From the NCBI GenBank assembly GCA_964437735.1, contig CAYTID010000094.1, positions 1 to 8,405 of the forward strand: a stretch of 8,405 bases of DNA. Direction: 5' to 3'. Below the pieces are notes generated by a model. That model worked only from the letters and a program-made list of their open reading frames with translations. It was not told the origin of the DNA and ran no database searches. The translations under genes were made by a program, and so were the position numbers. Below, one piece after another: positions 6,220 through 8,405 of the stretch (the stretch's first letter is position 1; each line of letters starts with the position of its first letter). Source of the stretch: CAYTID01 sp964437735 (GTDB taxonomy: Bacteria > Bacteroidota > Ignavibacteria > UBA10030 > BY39).

Positions 6220-7401
6220 ATGAAACAGCTCCTTAGTCTGTCTGAAAAAAAAGTAAAAAAAGTTGTCGGATTGATGTCCGGAACTTCTGCAGATGGAGTT
6301 GATGCTGTATTGGCCGAAATTAAAAATTCAGGGAAAAGCACCAAAATCAAACAACTCTCTTTTCTTACCTTTCCCTATTCCGCCCGGTTAAAAAATTATA
6401 TTCTGAAAAATTCTGATGAAAAGTCAGCGTCTTTAGAAGACATAACACGACTTAATGTGCTTTTAGGTGAATATTTTGCAGATGCTGCATTGAAAATAAT
6501 AAAAATATCAGGACATAAATCTCGTGATATTGACTTAATCGGTTCGCACGGACAAACAATTGCTCATTTTCCTAAGAAAAAGAAAATGTTTGATAAGAAT
6601 ATTAGGGCAACATTACAAATAGGCGATCCGACCATAATTTCAAAACGTACAGGAATTGTTACAGTAGGGGATTTCAGGATTGCAGATATTGCGGTTGGCG
6701 GTAGCGGAGCTCCACTTGTACCATACTTTGACTATATCATGTTACGCTCAAAAAAATATAACCGCGGACTTTTAAATATTGGGGGTATATCAAATATCAC
6801 CGTGATTCCGAAAAAATGTGATCTTAAAAATATTTTTGCTTTTGATACAGGTCCGGGAAATATGTTAATCGATATTTTAATGCAAAAATTATTTCATAAG
6901 GGCTATGACGATCACGGACAAACTGCCTATAAAGGCAAAATAAACACGAGTTTATTACGGTCGATGATGAGCCACAAATATTTAAAGCAAGATTTTCCGA
7001 AATCGACAGGGAGAGAAATGTTTGGCGATAAATATTCCGAACTGATACTTAAAAGATCTGAAAAAATTTTAAAGCTCGACATTCTTACCACTGTTTCGGA
7101 ATTTACGGCGCTGACTATCTATGATGCCTATCTGAAATTTATATCTCCGCGTGTAACTTTGGATGAAATATTCGTCAGCGGCGGGGGCGTACACAATCCG
7201 TATTTATTAAATTCGTTATCAAAATATTTTAATAAAATTAAGATAAAGCGGATTGAAAAAATCGGTTTCTCCTCCGACGCAAAAGAGGCGGTCTGTTTTG
7301 CCGTTCTGGCAAATGAAACTGTTTCCGGAAATTGTGCCAATGTCGTCGGAGCAACAGGAGCGAAATATGAAACAATTTTAGGGAAAATTTGTCTCCCTTG
7401 A
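6220..7401 (+). CDS. anmK: Anhydro-N-acetylmuramic acid kinase
   Basis: This enzyme hydrolyses the 1,6-anhydro ring and phosphorylates anhydro-MurNAc from ATP, giving MurNAc-6-phosphate for cytoplasmic peptidoglycan recycling. It has the ASKHA-fold motifs of AnmK in order: GLMSGTSADGVDAV (17-30), IGSHGQTIAHFP (107-118), TLQIGDPTII (131-140), VGDFRIADIAVGGSGAPLVPYF (149-170), LLNIGGISNIT (184-194), FDTGPGNMLID (208-218, with D209 the likely catalytic Asp by motif alignment from memory), SEFTALTIYDA (293-303) and VSGGGVHNPYLL (319-330). At 393 residues it is slightly longer than the E. coli enzyme (369), partly from a lysine-rich N-terminal extension of about 12 residues. The only in-frame ATG before the first motif is at 6220 and it has no good Shine-Dalgarno. 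No murQ or other recycling gene is in view. mscL follows after 44 bp without a clear terminator. Confidence 0.95.
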   Translation: MKQLLSLSEKKVKKVVGLMSGTSADGVDAVLAEIKNSGKSTKIKQLSFLTFPYSARLKNYILKNSDEKSASLEDITRLNVLLGEYFADAALKIIKISGHKSRDIDLIGSHGQTIAHFPKKKKMFDKNIRATLQIGDPTIISKRTGIVTVGDFRIADIAVGGSGAPLVPYFDYIMLRSKKYNRGLLNIGGISNITVIPKKCDLKNIFAFDTGPGNMLIDILMQKLFHKGYDDHGQTAYKGKINTSLLRSMMSHKYLKQDFPKSTGREMFGDKYSELILKRSEKILKLDILTTVSEFTALTIYDAYLKFISPRVTLDEIFVSGGGVHNPYLLNSLSKYFNKIKIKRIEKIGFSSDAKEAVCFAVLANETVSGNCANVVGATGAKYETILGKICLP

Positions 7402-7445
7402 TCAAATATAAAAACAATAAGCAACAACAATAAAAGGAGGGTTTT

Positions 7446-7886
7446 ATGTTAAAGGAATTTAAAGAATTTGCCATGCGTGGAAATGTATTAGATATGGCTA
7501 TAGGAATAATCATTGGCGCTGCATTCGGAAAAATTGTTTCCTCACTTGTAAACGATGTAATTATGCCCCCTATCGGTTTACTCTTAGGAAAGGTAAATTT
7601 TTCGCATTTGTTCATCAACCTTTCGGGTGTTGAATATGCTTCGCTTGCTGAAGCAAAAGCGGCAGGAGCGGCAACTATTAATTATGGTTTATTTATTAAT
7701 ACCATAATAGATTTTACAATTGTTGCTTTTGCAATATTTTTAGTTATCCGCCAGATAAATCGTTTGAAGACGAAACCGGAAGAAAAACCAAAAGCACCGA
7801 CAACTAAGGAGTGTCCGTTTTGCATATCCGTAATCCCGATTAAAGCAACCAAGTGCCCGAATTGTACAACACAGCTAACTAATTAA
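7446..7886 (+). CDS. mscL: Large-conductance mechanosensitive channel MscL with C-terminal zinc-ribbon-like tail
   Basis: This inner-membrane pentameric channel opens under membrane tension to vent solutes on hypo-osmotic shock. It begins with the S1 amphipathic helix KEFKEFAMRGNVLDMAIG (3-20), then TM1 with GIIIGAAFGKIVSSLVNDVIMPPIG (20-44), a periplasmic loop (about 50-78), and TM2 YGLFINTIIDFTIVAFAIFLVI (80-101). The tail after about residue 108 differs from E. coli MscL. Instead of the LLTEIRDLL bundle helix it has a Pro/Lys linker and CPFC (123-126) plus CPNC (137-140), a zinc-ribbon-like knuckle seen in some MscL orthologues. Length 146 against 136 in E. coli. The start is fixed by a strong AAGGAGG (7434-7440) 5 nt upstream of the ATG. 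Confidence 0.97.
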   Translation: MLKEFKEFAMRGNVLDMAIGIIIGAAFGKIVSSLVNDVIMPPIGLLLGKVNFSHLFINLSGVEYASLAEAKAAGAATINYGLFINTIIDFTIVAFAIFLVIRQINRLKTKPEEKPKAPTTKECPFCISVIPIKATKCPNCTTQLTN

Positions 7887-7899
7887 AAAGGAAAAAGTC

Positions 7900-8405
7900 A
7901 TGAAAAAAATCAGAGCGGTAATTTTGTTGACGATAATAATAACCCTCATTATCAACGCACAAGAAAAGAAAGAGGAGATGGGCTGGAAAAAAGAGGTGGT
8001 CGGGAATCTAAATCTTACACAAGCTGCCTTTGATAATTGGACACAGGGAGGTGAAAACACGCTTGCATGGCAATTAACATTAAATTCAAGTTTTTTGCTT
8101 AATGAAGAAAAATATAACTGGTCCAATACCGGCAAATTCGCTTACGGACAGGCAAAAATCGGTGATCAGGATGCACGAAAATCAGCCGACGAAATTAAAC
8201 TTGAGAGTGTATTTACATATAAATTCGGCGTCTATATCAATCCTTTTATTTCATTGGTTGCACAGACGCAGTTTGCAAAGGGCTATAGTTATAAAGTTAC
8301 CAAGGCTGCTATTTCTGACTTTTTAGATCCCGGATATTTTACACTCAGTGCTGGAGTAGGATATTCCCGCTCCGAATTGATAAAAACACGTTTTGGAGGA
8401 GCGTT
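7900..8405 (+). CDS. DUF3078-type putative outer-membrane protein, partial (N-terminal 168 residues)
   Basis: An open frame runs from the ATG at 7900 to the window edge with no stop. Residues 1-21 are a signal peptide (MKKIRAVILL then a hydrophobic run ending INAQ). The mature part starts with a Trp-containing segment (GWKKEVVGNLNLTQAAFDNWTQGGENTLAW), the hallmark of Bacteroidota DUF3078 proteins. It continues with alternating aromatic/polar strands such as YKFGVYINPFISLVAQTQFAKGY and FTLSAGVGYSRS, consistent with an outer-membrane beta-barrel. AAAAGGA lies about 7 nt before the ATG. The gene starts 13 nt after mscL stops, so the two are almost certainly cotranscribed. Function unknown; the family assignment rests on the N-terminal pattern and is made from memory. 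Confidence 0.85.
   Translation, partial: MKKIRAVILLTIIITLIINAQEKKEEMGWKKEVVGNLNLTQAAFDNWTQGGENTLAWQLTLNSSFLLNEEKYNWSNTGKFAYGQAKIGDQDARKSADEIKLESVFTYKFGVYINPFISLVAQTQFAKGYSYKVTKAAISDFLDPGYFTLSAGVGYSRSELIKTRFGGA

Noticed and set aside
7381..7397. Possible hairpin GGGA...TCCC at the end of anmK as a terminator
   Set aside because: The stem is only 4 bp, lies inside the coding sequence, and has no following U tract.
7128..7618. Minus-strand open frames of 100 and 126 residues across the anmK end and mscL
   Set aside because: They are antisense to conserved motifs of both genes and have no recognisable domain.
1..8405. CRISPR array, tRNA/rRNA, insertion sequence, integrase, toxin-antitoxin or defence genes
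   Set aside because: I found no direct-repeat array, cloverleaf, transposase motif, or small gene pair of these kinds on either strand.

Overview
This 8.4-kb window is AT-rich bacterial chromosome from the Bacteroidota/Chlorobiota/Ignavibacteriota side of the FCB group. The pointers are a DUF3078-type outer-membrane protein, an adenylylation-independent GSI-alpha glutamine synthetase, a secreted two-subunit M16 peptidase, and a promoter with a TAnnTTTG -10 element upstream of the cold-shock gene. Most genes nevertheless have clear AAGGA-type Shine-Dalgarno sites, which fits Ignavibacteria-like lineages better than classical Bacteroides. The lineage is inferred from family content, not measured. 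I see no rRNA, tRNA, CRISPR array, insertion sequence or prophage gene.

Layout. (1) Positions 1-1510, minus strand: glutamine synthetase (glnA), followed 28 bp downstream by the 5' part of an unrecognised gene that runs off the left edge. (2) Positions 1511-1648: a divergent, very AT-rich promoter region with a 17-bp inverted repeat. (3) Positions 1649-4358, plus strand: two adjacent secreted M16 peptidase-family genes. The first keeps the HxxEH zinc site but has lost the Arg/Tyr pair. The second has lost HxxEH but keeps Arg/Tyr. They look like the two halves of an obligate heterodimer. (4) Positions 4359-4658: a 300-bp non-coding stretch with a perfect 26-bp palindrome, a good promoter, and a leader of about 180 nt for a CspA-like cold-shock protein gene (4659-4859). 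(5) A terminator hairpin at 4875-4914 sits inside the 3' end of the convergent HI0933/YhiN-family flavoprotein gene (6151-4889, minus strand). (6) Positions 6220-8405, plus strand: anmK (anhydro-MurNAc kinase, peptidoglycan recycling), mscL (mechanosensitive channel with an added C-terminal four-cysteine zinc-ribbon-like tail), and a DUF3078 outer-membrane protein cut by the right edge.

How the genes fit together. The right-hand cluster is loosely themed on the cell envelope: wall recycling, osmotic safety valve, outer-membrane protein. The M16 pair is an exported proteolytic unit. glnA is the central nitrogen-assimilation enzyme. This is mainly ordinary core-genome content, and I do not see strong evidence for an undescribed defence or mobile system. 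The points most worth a second look are the complementary active sites of the M16 pair, the 26-bp palindrome abutting the csp promoter, and the long csp leader.
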